Assembly (NCBI GenBank): GCA_046154585.1
Contig: JBJXDX010000079.1
Location: 1 to 64,000, forward strand
Reading direction: 5' to 3'
DNA length: 64,000 nucleotides
Source of the DNA: CADEFX01 sp046154585
GTDB taxonomy: Bacteria > Pseudomonadota > Alphaproteobacteria > Rhizobiales > Hyphomicrobiaceae
The notes under the pieces were generated by a model. It saw only the letters and a list, made by a program, of their open reading frames with translations, had not been told where the DNA came from and did not search any database. This document shows, in pieces, positions 51,335 to 60,592 of this stretch. Position numbers and translations under genes: made by a program. Position 1 is the stretch's first letter. Each line of letters opens with the position of its first letter.

Positions 51335-52081
51335 ATGGGCGTCAGTCGCGCACGGCTTTTGGCGATCGAGGAAGCCGCGGTTCGCAGTTGGCCGGCCCTC
51401 CAGAGGATGCCGATCGACGGCTGGCTCTGGCGCTGCACATCCGGCGGGTCGGTGCGAGCCAACACGGTTGCGACGCTCGCCTTCTCGGGAGCCGACGTAG
51501 AAGCCGCCATCGACGACGTCGAGCGCTTGTACCGGGCTGCGGGTGTACCGTCGCGTTTCGCGGTCAGCGAAGTTAGCGCGCCGTCCGATCTGGATCAGCG
51601 CCTCGCGGCGCGCGGCTATCAGCGCGGCGACGACCACGTCACCATGGCGAAATCCGTGTCGGCCTGTGCCGTGCCTCCCGATACAGTCGCGCTCGGCGCC
51701 GAGCGGACACCTGAGTGGATGACTGTTTATCTGTCAGGCCTCACCGAGGATCGTCGCGGGGTTGCGCCGCGCATTCTGGCGGGGTTGCCATCGCATCGGA
51801 TGTATTTCGCCTGCCTGCGGCAAGGCCGTATTGCGACCAGTGGGCTTTCGATTGCAGATGGCCAGTTTGCCTCGGTGCAATGCATGGCAACGGCTCAGGA
51901 GGCGCAACGCCAGGGCGGTGCACGCGCTGTTCTTGCCGCCATCGAGGCGTGGGCGGCGGCGCAGGGCTGCACTACACTCTATCTTCAGACCGGCGCCGAC
52001 AATGATGGAGCGCGGGCGCTATACAGGGCCTGTGGCTTCGATCTCGCCGGCTACTATCACACGCGTGTTCTGATGAGGTGA
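51335..52081 (+). CDS. GNAT-family N-acetyltransferase
   Basis: The 248-residue protein has a C-terminal GNAT domain. MATAQEAQRQGGARAVLAAI corresponds to the acetyl-CoA pyrophosphate loop (Q/RxxG), and LYLQTGADNDGARALYRACGF is the typical last strand-helix. The N-terminal half (IEEAAVRSWPAL, RMPIDGWLWR) resembles an AcuR-like or degenerate GNAT half. It follows smpB by 5 bp and precedes a peroxiredoxin gene by 3 bp, so these form one operon. The substrate is unknown. Confidence 0.85.
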   Translation: MGVSRARLLAIEEAAVRSWPALQRMPIDGWLWRCTSGGSVRANTVATLAFSGADVEAAIDDVERLYRAAGVPSRFAVSEVSAPSDLDQRLAARGYQRGDDHVTMAKSVSACAVPPDTVALGAERTPEWMTVYLSGLTEDRRGVAPRILAGLPSHRMYFACLRQGRIATSGLSIADGQFASVQCMATAQEAQRQGGARAVLAAIEAWAAAQGCTTLYLQTGADNDGARALYRACGFDLAGYYHTRVLMR

Positions 52082-52084
52082 GCT

Positions 52085-52672
52085 ATGCCGACCGCCGCCA
52101 ATGCGAACCTGCACACTGTAGACTGGTCGAAGATACCGGCGCCGCCGGATGATGGCGGCGCGCGTCATCTTGAAGGTTTGCAGGTGCCTGATCTGCCGCT
52201 GCCGGCTACGGATGGGTCGACGGTGTCGCTCGCCAAGCTGAGCGGTCGCTCGGTCGTGTATGCCTATCCCCGCACCGGCCGTCCGGATCAGCTCGCGGTG
52301 GTCGATGACTGGGACCTGATTCCTGGTGCACGGGGCTGCACCCCGCAATCGTGCGCCTTTCGCGATCATCATGGCGAGCTTCTCGTCGCCGGCGCAGCTC
52401 ATGTCTTCGGACTATCGACCCAGGATACAGCCTACCAGCAGGAGGCAGTCGCGCGGCTGCATCTGCCGTTCGCAATTTTGTCGGACGAGAAGCTGGCCCT
52501 CACCAAGGCGCTGCGTCTGCCGACCATGGAGGTGGCCGGGCTCATACTCTTGAAGCGCATGGCGCTCGTCATCGACGACGGCCGCATCATCAAGGTTTTC
52601 TATCCGGTCTTCCCGCCCGATCGGAATGCCGCCGACGTCTTGGCGTGGCTGAAAGCTCAACAGAGGCGATGA
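52085..52672 (+). CDS. Peroxiredoxin-like (BCP/redoxin-type) protein
   Basis: The 195-residue redoxin-fold protein has LQVPDLPLPATDGSTVSLAK at the start and VVYAYPRTGRP, corresponding to the peroxiredoxin active-site strand. The Cys pair comes in RGCTPQSCAFRDH, which matches BCP (GCTxxxCxFRD) but lies about 17 residues further from the YPRTG block than usual, so there is an insertion in the active-site loop. It probably reduces hydroperoxides with a thioredoxin-type donor. It overlaps nothing and lies 3 bp after the GNAT gene. Confidence 0.82.
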   Translation: MPTAANANLHTVDWSKIPAPPDDGGARHLEGLQVPDLPLPATDGSTVSLAKLSGRSVVYAYPRTGRPDQLAVVDDWDLIPGARGCTPQSCAFRDHHGELLVAGAAHVFGLSTQDTAYQQEAVARLHLPFAILSDEKLALTKALRLPTMEVAGLILLKRMALVIDDGRIIKVFYPVFPPDRNAADVLAWLKAQQRR

Positions 52673-52688
52673 GCGCACGGATCGATGT

Positions 52689-53366
52689 CTAGCGGGTTGG
52701 CTTAGCGCTCTCGCCCAAGTGCACGCGGATATCCGTAAACACGGCATGAAACATCGCCGTCGTCAGGCGCCCCGTTTGGGTGTTGTAGCGGGAGCAGTGG
52801 TAGCTTGAGAACAGCGTAACGCTTTCCGTCAACTTGGATCGCGCGCCGTGGGCAAACGACGCGCTCGATCGCTTGTGACCGAGCGCCACCAGCGTGCCTT
52901 CGTGCGCAATGCGGCCCAGCGCCAGGATTGCCGCAAGGCGAGGCATTTCGGCGATCGTGGCCGCGAGAAAAGGCCGGCAGGTATTGATTTCAAGAGGCGT
53001 GGGCTTGTTCTGAGGCGGAACGCATCGCACCGCATTCGTAATGCGGCAGTTAGTCAGCTCCAGGCCATCGGCAGGATCGGCACGATAGCCCCCCTTCGCA
53101 AATCCATACGCGAGCAGGGTCGAATAGAGGAGATCCCCGGCATAGTCGCCGGTGAAGGGTCGCCCTGTGCGGTTGGCTCCTTTCAATCCGGGCGCAAGGC
53201 CGACGATCAGCAATCGCGCGTCGGCTTTCCCGAATGACGGCACCGGCGCATTGTGCCACGCCGGCTGCGCGCTCCTGTTGCTCGTGCGGAATGCCGCCAG
53301 TCGCGGACACGCCGGGCAATCACAGGGCGGTTCTGGGTTCCCGCTCAGGTGCGCCATTGCGCCCAT
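52689..53366 (-). CDS. Uracil-DNA glycosylase, family 5 (UDGb-like)
   Basis: The 225-residue base-excision enzyme has the motif A block VGLAPGLKGANRTGRPFTGD, typical of type 5 UDG, and the Cys residues in CDCPACPRL, CRITNAVRC and CRPF that would ligate a [4Fe-4S] cluster. Motif B appears near SSYHCSRYN, with the His-Cys-Ser part. ATG at 53366 or the in-frame ATG at 53357 may start it. It is 6 bp downstream of the NYN-protein gene on the same strand. Confidence 0.92.
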   Translation of the reverse strand: MGAMAHLSGNPEPPCDCPACPRLAAFRTSNRSAQPAWHNAPVPSFGKADARLLIVGLAPGLKGANRTGRPFTGDYAGDLLYSTLLAYGFAKGGYRADPADGLELTNCRITNAVRCVPPQNKPTPLEINTCRPFLAATIAEMPRLAAILALGRIAHEGTLVALGHKRSSASFAHGARSKLTESVTLFSSYHCSRYNTQTGRLTTAMFHAVFTDIRVHLGESAKPTR

Positions 53367-53372
53367 GCGGCG

Positions 53373-54002
53373 TCAGACGTCGAGCGGATCGTCGCTGCTT
53401 TGGAATTCGCGCTCGCGCTGGCTGCGGTACTGGTGCGCGCGGGCCTCGCGCGTTTCGCGCGGAACTCTCGCCGTCGGATCCCTGCAGATGTCCTTCTCGA
53501 GATCGGCAATGTCGATGAACTGGTCGGCTTGCCGGCGCAGTTCGTCGGCCACCATGGGCGGCTGCGTCTGCAACGTGGAGATGACGCTTACACGAAGGCC
53601 CTTCTGCTGCAGGGCCGCGACGAGCGAGCGAAAATCGCCGTCGCCTGAAAAAAGCACGACGTGGTCGAGATGCTCTGCGAGTTCCATCGCATCGACCGTC
53701 AGCTCGATATCCATATTGCCTTTGATTTTGCGCCGGCCGGACGCGTCGGTGTACTCCTTGGTCGGCTTGGTGACCATGGTGTAGCCGTTGTAGTCGAGCC
53801 AATCGATCAAGGGGCGGATCGAGGAATACTCCTGATCTTCCGCGAGCGCCGTATAATATAGCGCACGAACGAGCTGGCCCTTCTCGCGGAACAATCCAAG
53901 AAGCCGTTTGTAGTCAATGTCGAAACCGAGCGATTTCGCCGTTGCGTAGAGATTGGCACCGTCAATGAATAATGCCGTTCTCTCCGTGGGGTAAAAGAAC
54001 AT
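53373..54002 (-). CDS. LabA-like NYN-domain protein (putative RNase)
   Basis: The 209-residue protein is a NYN (PIN-like) domain of the LabA/DUF88 type. Acidic catalytic residues are in ALFIDGANLYATAK, GNMDIELTVDAMELAE and VLFSGDGDFRSLV. A charged tail rich in Arg and Glu follows from about residue 170. The domain predicts metal-dependent RNase activity. The ATG at 54002 is chosen because it starts at the conserved FYPTERTALFIDG; the open frame runs to 54275. The gene sits just before folK and rpoZ, as often in this order, and is divergent from folK. Confidence 0.9.
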   Translation of the reverse strand: MFFYPTERTALFIDGANLYATAKSLGFDIDYKRLLGLFREKGQLVRALYYTALAEDQEYSSIRPLIDWLDYNGYTMVTKPTKEYTDASGRRKIKGNMDIELTVDAMELAEHLDHVVLFSGDGDFRSLVAALQQKGLRVSVISTLQTQPPMVADELRRQADQFIDIADLEKDICRDPTARVPRETREARAHQYRSQREREFQSSDDPLDV

Positions 54003-54116
54003 CAGACACCTTATCTTTGCTCTAACGTCGCCATCCGCGGTCGTATAACAATATCGTTGAGGGCTGCAAATATCAGCGCGGAAGAGGCTGTTCAAGTATA
54101 AGCTGACTCGCAGGAA

Positions 54117-54674
54117 TTGGAAGCATTGTTCGCGGTAGCATCTTTGCGAGTAGGCACCAAGAATATCTGGATTGGTCTTGGGGCAAATATTCCGGGTACG
54201 TGGGGTGAGCCTGCCGTTTCTTTGCACCGCGCGATGATCGAACTCGGAAATGCAGGTTTCCACATTTTCGCACACTCGCCGCTTTATCGCACCCGAGCGC
54301 TAGGTATTGGTCGTCAGCCGGCTTATTTGAACATGGTTATTGGTATGCGAAAATCCATTGGTCCGGCGCAACTCTTGCAATTGTTGAAACGACTTGAACG
54401 GGAAGCTGGGCGGCGCAAGCGCGGACACTGGCAACCAAGGCCGCTCGACCTCGACATCCTGGATTTTGGCGGGCGGGTCGTAGGCCGTCCGGGGCGCAAG
54501 CGTTCCGAAGGGCTACTCCTCTTGCCACATCCGGAACTCCTCCGGCGGGGATTTGCCCTGGTTCCTCTCGCTGAGGTGGCGGCCGGCTGGCGCCATCCTC
54601 TTATAGGTGTGGGCGCAAGGGAAATGCTCGCCCGCGCTCCACACCTGGCGCGGGACGTCGAACGTTGTGTTTGA
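54117..54674 (+). CDS. folK: 2-amino-4-hydroxy-6-hydroxymethyldihydropteridine pyrophosphokinase
   Basis: The 185-residue enzyme transfers pyrophosphate from ATP to the pterin in folate synthesis. The motifs are WIGLGANIPG (SLGSN-like), SPLYRTRALGI, the QPAYLNMVIG strand, and GHWQPRPLDLDILDFGG with the metal-binding Asp pair, then LPHPELLRRGFALVPL. There is no ATG near the start; TTG at 54117 or 54126 are the candidates, and AGGAA at 54112-54116 suits 54126 well. folB and folP are not adjacent. Confidence 0.9.
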   Translation: MEALFAVASLRVGTKNIWIGLGANIPGTWGEPAVSLHRAMIELGNAGFHIFAHSPLYRTRALGIGRQPAYLNMVIGMRKSIGPAQLLQLLKRLEREAGRRKRGHWQPRPLDLDILDFGGRVVGRPGRKRSEGLLLLPHPELLRRGFALVPLAEVAAGWRHPLIGVGAREMLARAPHLARDVERCV

Positions 54675-54916
54675 TGATTTGCTAAGGGCCTAAGCCTCGT
54701 TAGCCTCGTTCAGGTATCGGGGAGGTCGCCAGATCAAATGCCCGTGCATGGGCGCTGGGCAGCCAGAGCATGGTCTGTCCCGGGCGACCGCGGTCCCGCT
54801 GCCCTTGATTATTGAGGCATTTCGTGGCATCAGTGACCTTCCTGTCGCAAGCGCGGGAAACGCCCCTGCGGCAAACGGATTTCGCATATCTGAACAACAA
54901 TTAAGGATACGCTGCG

Positions 54917-55345
54917 ATGGCACGCGTCACCGTAGAAGATTGCGTCGACAAGGTTCCGAACCGGTTCGAGCTCGTTCTGCTTGCAGCCCATCGGGCCCGC
55001 GCCATCACGAATGGCGCGCACATCACCATCGACACGGAGAACGACAAGAACCCGGTGATCGCCCTGCGCGAGATCGCCGACAAAATGCTTCCGCCCGACG
55101 ACCTCCGCGAGGCGCTCATTCACTCGATCCAGAAAAACGTCGAGGTTGACGAGCCCGAAGCCGGGGCCGCACCGCTGCTTGCACCTGATCGGCGGCATGT
55201 GACGCTTGGACGCGACGATCAGAATGCGGATGGTATGGTCGACCAGATCACCATGTCGGAGGAGCAACTGCTGCGTGGCATGGAGAGCCTCACACCGACG
55301 GAGCCGTCCTCGAACGGCGGTGGCAATGGCGGTCGCAGCCGATAG
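54917..55345 (+). CDS. rpoZ: RNA polymerase omega subunit
   Basis: The 142-residue omega subunit assists RNA polymerase assembly. The N-terminal domain MARVTVEDCVDKVPNRFELV, then LLAAHRARAIT and KNPVIALREIADK are diagnostic. An alphaproteobacterial extension of about 60 residues, with a Gly/Ser-rich end, follows. AAGGATA precedes the ATG. Its position directly before rsh is conserved in the order. Confidence 0.97.
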   Translation: MARVTVEDCVDKVPNRFELVLLAAHRARAITNGAHITIDTENDKNPVIALREIADKMLPPDDLREALIHSIQKNVEVDEPEAGAAPLLAPDRRHVTLGRDDQNADGMVDQITMSEEQLLRGMESLTPTEPSSNGGGNGGRSR

Positions 55346-55424
55346 CTCGTCTTTTCGACCGGACGCCGCTTCTGCGCGACCTGCTGCGGGCTTTAAGCCT
55401 CCGCGCTGCGTGGGATGACGCGCC

Positions 55425-57686
55425 ATGATGAGGCAGTATGAACTCGTCGAGCGCGTCTTAAACTACGATCCCAAGGCGGACGAGGCTCTGCTCAACCGCG
55501 CGTATGTCTATGCCATGAAGGCACATGGCAACCAAAAACGCGCGTCGGGCGATCCCTACTTCTCCCACCCCCTCGAAGTTGCGGCAATTCTGACCGACCT
55601 GAAGCTCGATGACGCGACCATCGCCACGGCGCTTCTGCACGACGTCATCGAGGATACGGCCTCCACGCGCGCTGAAATAGACCAGCTGTTTGGGCCCGAA
55701 ATCGGGTCTCTGGTCGACGGCCTGACCAAAATCCGGCGCCTGGATCTGGTGTCCAAGAAGGCCGAGCAGGCCGAGAACTTCAGAAAACTCCTGATCGCCA
55801 TTTCCAGCGATATCCGTGTCTTGCTCGTCAAGCTGGCCGATCGCCTGCACAACATGCGGACCCTCGAGCACGTAAAGCCGGAAGCCCGGCGGCGTGCGAG
55901 CGAAGAGACGTTCGAGATCTATGCGCCGCTCGCCGGACGCATGGGGATGCAAGCGCTGCGCGAGGAGCTCGAGGAGCTCGCGTTCCGGGGGCTGCATCCC
56001 GAAGTTCACAAGACGGTCGTTGACCGGCTCGCCCAGCTGCGCGAGCGCAACCAGGGACTCGTCGACGAGATCAGGCGCGGACTCAAGGAAAAGCTCAGCG
56101 AGTCCAGCGTCCAGGCCGAAGTGTCAGGCCGTGAGAAGAAACCTCACTCCATCTGGAGAAAGATGGAGAACCGCCAGATTTCGCTCGAGCAGCTGTCCGA
56201 TATTTACGGCTTCCGCGTCATCGTCGACAACGCCACCGACTGCTACCGCGTCCTGGGCATCATCCATACGCACTGGCGCGCGGTCCCTGGCCGTTTCAAG
56301 GACTACATCTCGACCCCGAAGCAGAACGGGTACCAATCGCTCCACACCACCATTGTCGGTCCCCGCCATCAGCGGGTCGAGCTGCAGATCCGCACATCGG
56401 ATATGAACCGCGTCGCCGAATACGGCGTCGCTGCGCACGCTCTTTACAAGGATAATGTTCCGGTGGCGGCCTTGGGTAACGGCGCCTCAAAAAACGGGTC
56501 TGTGGACCTCGCCAAGGACGGGCCTTACGTTTGGTTGCGGCATCTGGTGGCGTCTCTCCTCGATGGCGACAACCCGGAAGAGTTCCTCGAGCACACCAAG
56601 CTCGAGCTGTTCCAGGATCAAGTTTTTTGCTTCACGCCAAAAGGCCGGCTCATTGCCCTGCCACGGGGCGCCACGCCCATAGATTTCGCATATGCCGTGC
56701 ACACCGACGTCGGCAATGGGTGCGTCGGGGCCAACATCAACGGGCGGCACATGCCGCTCACCACCGAGCTTCGCAACGGGGACGAGGTGCAGATCCTCAC
56801 CTCCACGAGCCAGACGCCGCCGGCCGCTTGGGAGCGGATCGCGGTCACCGGTAAGGCCAGATCGGCCATCCGCCGCGCGGCGCGGGATGCCCTTCGCCGC
56901 CAGTATGCCGAGCTCGGGCGCCGCCTGCTCGTCTCTGCCTTCGCCAAAATCGGCCAGGACTACACCGACGACAAGCTCAGGAAGTCGCTGTTCCGCCTGT
57001 CCCAGAAGACCGTCGATGAAGTCCACGCTTCGGTTGGTCGAAGCGAGCTTGCGGTCTCTGATGTCGTGCGCGCCGTCGCCCCCGATGCAGTGCTGGCGCC
57101 GCCTCAGAAAGGGCCGCGTCCGCGCAACCGGCACGAGCGTCCGGCAACTGAAGAGGGCTGGTTCAATCTGTCGAAAGTGATTGGGCTCAAGTTTCGGTGG
57201 CCGGGAAGCGAAGCGGGGACCGACAGCGAGCCCAAGGTTGGCCAGGGAGTGCCGATCCGCGGCATGAAGAACGATGTGCCCGTCCGGTTCGAGGATGCTG
57301 GCGCCGTACCGGGGGACCGCATCGTGGGCGTGCTCACGCCAGGGGAGGGCATTCGCATCTTCCAGATCCACTCTCCCCGTCTGAAGGATTTCGAGCATGA
57401 GCACTGGATCGACGTTACGTGGGATGTCGATCCTGACAGTCCGGAACGGTTTCCGGCGCGCATTCTCGTTACAGCGCTGAATGAGCCGGGAACGCTGGCC
57501 CAAGTCGCTCAAGTCATCGGCGAGGAGGACGGCAACATCGACAATGTGCAGATGGTGCGGCGCAGCAGCGACTTCACCGACATGCAGGTCGAGGTGGAAG
57601 TCTGGGATTTGGAGCACCTCAACCGTATCATTCAAGGGCTTCGGTCGAGGCCGGTTTTGAGCAAGGTGGAACGCCTGTTCGAGTAG
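55425..57686 (+). CDS. rsh: Bifunctional (p)ppGpp synthetase/hydrolase
   Basis: The 753-residue stringent-response enzyme makes and degrades (p)ppGpp. The HD hydrolase domain has FSHPLEVAAILTDL and TALLHDVIEDT. The RelA_SpoT synthetase domain has GREKKPHSIWRKM and IYGFRVIV with EXDD-type catalytic region. A TGS domain begins at VFCFTPKGRLIALPRG near residue 400, and an ACT domain at ILVTALNEPGTLAQVAQVIG near 680. Alphaproteobacteria usually have a single Rsh, in agreement with this gene. Either Met of the MM start is possible. Confidence 0.96.
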   Translation: MMRQYELVERVLNYDPKADEALLNRAYVYAMKAHGNQKRASGDPYFSHPLEVAAILTDLKLDDATIATALLHDVIEDTASTRAEIDQLFGPEIGSLVDGLTKIRRLDLVSKKAEQAENFRKLLIAISSDIRVLLVKLADRLHNMRTLEHVKPEARRRASEETFEIYAPLAGRMGMQALREELEELAFRGLHPEVHKTVVDRLAQLRERNQGLVDEIRRGLKEKLSESSVQAEVSGREKKPHSIWRKMENRQISLEQLSDIYGFRVIVDNATDCYRVLGIIHTHWRAVPGRFKDYISTPKQNGYQSLHTTIVGPRHQRVELQIRTSDMNRVAEYGVAAHALYKDNVPVAALGNGASKNGSVDLAKDGPYVWLRHLVASLLDGDNPEEFLEHTKLELFQDQVFCFTPKGRLIALPRGATPIDFAYAVHTDVGNGCVGANINGRHMPLTTELRNGDEVQILTSTSQTPPAAWERIAVTGKARSAIRRAARDALRRQYAELGRRLLVSAFAKIGQDYTDDKLRKSLFRLSQKTVDEVHASVGRSELAVSDVVRAVAPDAVLAPPQKGPRPRNRHERPATEEGWFNLSKVIGLKFRWPGSEAGTDSEPKVGQGVPIRGMKNDVPVRFEDAGAVPGDRIVGVLTPGEGIRIFQIHSPRLKDFEHEHWIDVTWDVDPDSPERFPARILVTALNEPGTLAQVAQVIGEEDGNIDNVQMVRRSSDFTDMQVEVEVWDLEHLNRIIQGLRSRPVLSKVERLFE

Positions 57687-57770
57687 GTCTTGCCGCGTTA
57701 CGATATGTTGTGCCGTTCAACGCCCGGATGCCGGGATCGGGTCAGGCCTAGACGAGAGTGGTATTTGTTC

Positions 57771-58553
57771 ATGGCTCAACGAAAGGATGTCCGCCATCTT
57801 CGTCTTGGCGTGAATATCGATCACGTCGCCACGATCCGGAACGCTCGCGGCGGCCGGCATCCTGACCCGTTGCGTGCGGCGCACTTGTCGATCGCAGCCG
57901 GCGCCGACGGGATCACGGCGCATCTGCGGGAGGATCGCCGGCATATTTCCGACGAGGATATCGCCCGCCTCAAGGGCGAGCTGACGCGGCCGCTCAACTT
58001 CGAGATGGCCGCCACCCGGGAAATGCTGGGGATCGCGCTGCGGCATGTGCCGCATGCCTGCTGCCTGGTGCCCGAGAAGCGCGAGGAGCGCACGACCGAG
58101 GGTGGTTTGGACGTGGTAGGCGGGCACAATCATCTCGCTCCTTTTGTACAGCGGCTTCAGGGCGCCGGCATTCGCGTGTCGCTGTTCATCGAACCAGAGC
58201 CGGCGGCCATCGAGGCCTCGGCGAAGCTCGGTGCGGACATCGTGGAGCTTCACACGGGCCTTTATTGCGAGAAGGCTCTGGAAAACGACGCACCGAGCTT
58301 GGCTGCCCAGCTCAGACGGCTGGAGACTTCAGCACGCGCGGCCGCGGCGGCTGGTCTGGAAGTTCATGCCGGACACGGCTTGACGTTCAACACCGTGGGC
58401 GCCGTGGCCCGCATCCCGGAAGTCGTGGAGCTCAACATCGGCCATTTTCTGATCGGCGAGGCAATATTCGGCGGCTTGCAACCTGCCATCATGCACATGC
58501 GAGCCCTCATGGATCAGGCGCGTGCCGTCGAACGGCAGACGCTGACGACCTAG
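57771..58553 (+). CDS. pdxJ: Pyridoxine 5'-phosphate synthase
   Basis: The 260-residue TIM-barrel enzyme makes pyridoxine 5'-phosphate from deoxyxylulose phosphate and aminoacetone phosphate. Signatures are LGVNIDHVATIRNARGG, ITAHLREDRRHI, CCLVPEKREERTTEGG and LEVHAGHGLTFNT, ending in ELNIGHFLIGEAIFGGL. The ATG at 57771 gives the standard N-terminus, although the ribosome site is weak. It is followed by acpS after 12 bp. Confidence 0.96.
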   Translation: MAQRKDVRHLRLGVNIDHVATIRNARGGRHPDPLRAAHLSIAAGADGITAHLREDRRHISDEDIARLKGELTRPLNFEMAATREMLGIALRHVPHACCLVPEKREERTTEGGLDVVGGHNHLAPFVQRLQGAGIRVSLFIEPEPAAIEASAKLGADIVELHTGLYCEKALENDAPSLAAQLRRLETSARAAAAAGLEVHAGHGLTFNTVGAVARIPEVVELNIGHFLIGEAIFGGLQPAIMHMRALMDQARAVERQTLTT

Positions 58554-58565
58554 CGGGACCGCGTC

Positions 58566-58979
58566 GTGATCATCGGCCTTGGCAGCGACATCATCGATAT
58601 CCGCCGCATCGAAAGCACGATCTCGCGCTTCGGCGACCGGTTTCTGAACCGCGTCTTCACCCCGACCGAGCGGCAAAAATCCGATCGGCGGCAGCAGCGC
58701 GCGGCCTCCTACGCCAAGCGCTTTGCCGCCAAGGAAGCCTGCTCGAAAGCGCTCGGAACCGGACTGCGCCGAGGCGTCTTTTGGCGCGACATGGGAGTGG
58801 AGAACCTTGCCTCCGGTCGGCCCACCATTATTCTGACCGGTGGTGCGGCTATGCAACTCGACCGCATCACCCCTACAGGTTATGCAGCGCGAATCGATGT
58901 CACGCTGACTGACGATTTTCCTCAAGCCCAAGCAATTGTTATCATTTCTGGCATTCCCTTGAAGAGCGAAGCCCTGTAG
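58566..58979 (+). CDS. acpS: Holo-[acyl-carrier-protein] synthase
   Basis: The 137-residue enzyme moves 4'-phosphopantetheine from CoA to acyl carrier protein. GLGSDIIDIRRIE with the metal-binding Asp and KRFAAKEACSKALGTG with the catalytic Glu are clear. The start is GTG at 58566. The spacing of 12 bp from pdxJ supports an operon running on to lepB, rnc and era. Confidence 0.96.
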   Translation: MIIGLGSDIIDIRRIESTISRFGDRFLNRVFTPTERQKSDRRQQRAASYAKRFAAKEACSKALGTGLRRGVFWRDMGVENLASGRPTIILTGGAAMQLDRITPTGYAARIDVTLTDDFPQAQAIVIISGIPLKSEAL

Positions 58980-59094
58980 GAACAGCACGCCTCTCCGCGT
59001 CAGCGCGCACAATTGCACCCACTTATCGGAACAGCTATTGAGGGGCAGCGAGGGGAGGGCCTCGTTGCCGCAGCGGCGGCGGAAGGATCGGAGA

Positions 59095-59874
59095 ATGGCC
59101 CTGGACAGCGAGACCAAAAAGGCCAGCGAGGGGGGCTGGCGCGATATCGTCACGATTTTCGTGCACGCACTCATCATCGCATTCGTTGTGCGCGTATTCC
59201 TTTATCAGCCGTTCAATATTCCCTCCGGTTCGATGCAGTCGACCCTGTTGATTGGTGACTACTTGTTCGTATCGAAGCTGTCCTACGGGTACAGCCGCTA
59301 CTCGTTCCCGTTCGGTCTGAACCTGTTCTCAGGTCGTGTTCTTGGTGCCGAGCCCAAGCGGGGCGATGTCGTCGTTTTCAAGCTGCCGCGTGACAATTCG
59401 ACGGACTACATCAAGCGCGTGATCGGCCTTCCCGGCGACGAGATCAGCGTCCGTCGCGGCATCCTCTTCATCAACGGCCGTGAGGTTCCGCGGCGCCGTG
59501 TGAGCGACTTCGTGCAGATCGAACAGGACGGCCGTGAAGCCCGCACGGCGCGCTACGAGGAGACGCTGCCGAACGGCGTGAAGTACAGCGTTCTCGACGC
59601 CAAGCAGAACGGCGAGTTCGACGATGTCGGCCCCTATAAGGTGCCCGCCGGTCACTACTTCATGATGGGTGACAATCGCGACAACTCGACGGACAGCCGC
59701 GAACAGTCACCGCGTTACGGTGTGGGCTATGTTCCCTACGAAAACCTCGTGGGTCGCGCCGACATTATCTTCTTTTCAGCCGCCGTCGATGAGCCGGATG
59801 CATTTCGTCTGACCAGTCCCTGGACGTGGCCATTCGACATCCGCTGGTGGCGAATTTTCAACATCGTTCGTTGA
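59095..59874 (+). CDS. lepB: Signal peptidase I
   Basis: The 259-residue membrane-bound protease removes Sec signal peptides on the periplasmic face. An N-terminal membrane segment (TIFVHALIIAFVVRVFLY) precedes the catalytic Ser in NIPSGSMQSTL. The general-base Lys is in DYIKRVIGLPGD and box E is MMGDNRDNSTDSR. The ATG at 59095 has GGAAGGATCGGAG upstream. It runs straight into rnc, 10 bp further. Confidence 0.96.
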   Translation: MALDSETKKASEGGWRDIVTIFVHALIIAFVVRVFLYQPFNIPSGSMQSTLLIGDYLFVSKLSYGYSRYSFPFGLNLFSGRVLGAEPKRGDVVVFKLPRDNSTDYIKRVIGLPGDEISVRRGILFINGREVPRRRVSDFVQIEQDGREARTARYEETLPNGVKYSVLDAKQNGEFDDVGPYKVPAGHYFMMGDNRDNSTDSREQSPRYGVGYVPYENLVGRADIIFFSAAVDEPDAFRLTSPWTWPFDIRWWRIFNIVR

Positions 59875-59884
59875 TGAGGATTGC

Positions 59885-60592
59885 GTGGCTCGAGGGCGCA
59901 ATCTCAAAGGCCTCGAAGCTGCTCTGGGCTACAAGTTCAAGAGCCGTACCATGCTTCAGCGTGCGCTGACGCACGCCAGCAAGCGCACCGAGAAGGGCAA
60001 GGTCCTTGACAATGAACGCCTGGAGTTCCTAGGGGACCGCGTGCTGGCGCTGGCGATCGCGGAGCTGCTGATCGAGCTCGATCCGCTCGCCAACGAAGGC
60101 GAGCTGGCGCGCCGCTTCAATCGGCTTGTCCGCAGGGAGTCCTGCGCGCGGGTCGGTCGCGATCTTGGCCTGGGCTCCGCCCTCGTGCTGTCGGTTTCGG
60201 AAGCCGACAGCGGTGGGCGGGAGAAGGATACGATCCTGGCTGATGCGTGCGAGGCTTTGCTGGCGGCAGTCTTCCTGGAGGCAGGATTTCCGGTCGCCCG
60301 CGAGGTCGTTCGCCGGTTGTGGTCTCCGATGGTCGATAAGCTGCCGGCCGTGGCGACCGATGCCAAGTCTGCTCTGCAGGAATGGGCTCAGGGCCAGGGT
60401 CTGGCGCTGCCCGAATATGTCGAAGTGGAGCGGCATGGCCCCGATCACGCGCCGCGCTTTACATCCGAGGTGCGCATAGCCGGTCGCAAACCGGCGCGCG
60501 GGGAGGGCGCCAACAAGCGCGCCGCCGAGCAGGCGGCCGCAACGGAGCTGCTCTCACGCGAAGGCGTCTGGAGACCTGGATCCCATGTCTGA
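59885..60592 (+). CDS. rnc: Ribonuclease III
   Basis: The 235-residue double-strand-specific RNase processes rRNA and other precursors. The RNase III signature is NERLEFLGDRVLAL with the catalytic acidic residues, and the second acidic cluster is DACEALLAAVFL. A double-stranded RNA-binding domain follows from about residue 155 (SALQEWAQGQGLALPEY, then GEGANKRAAEQAAA). The start is GTG at 59885. It overlaps era by 8 bases. Confidence 0.96.
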   Translation: MARGRNLKGLEAALGYKFKSRTMLQRALTHASKRTEKGKVLDNERLEFLGDRVLALAIAELLIELDPLANEGELARRFNRLVRRESCARVGRDLGLGSALVLSVSEADSGGREKDTILADACEALLAAVFLEAGFPVAREVVRRLWSPMVDKLPAVATDAKSALQEWAQGQGLALPEYVEVERHGPDHAPRFTSEVRIAGRKPARGEGANKRAAEQAAATELLSREGVWRPGSHV

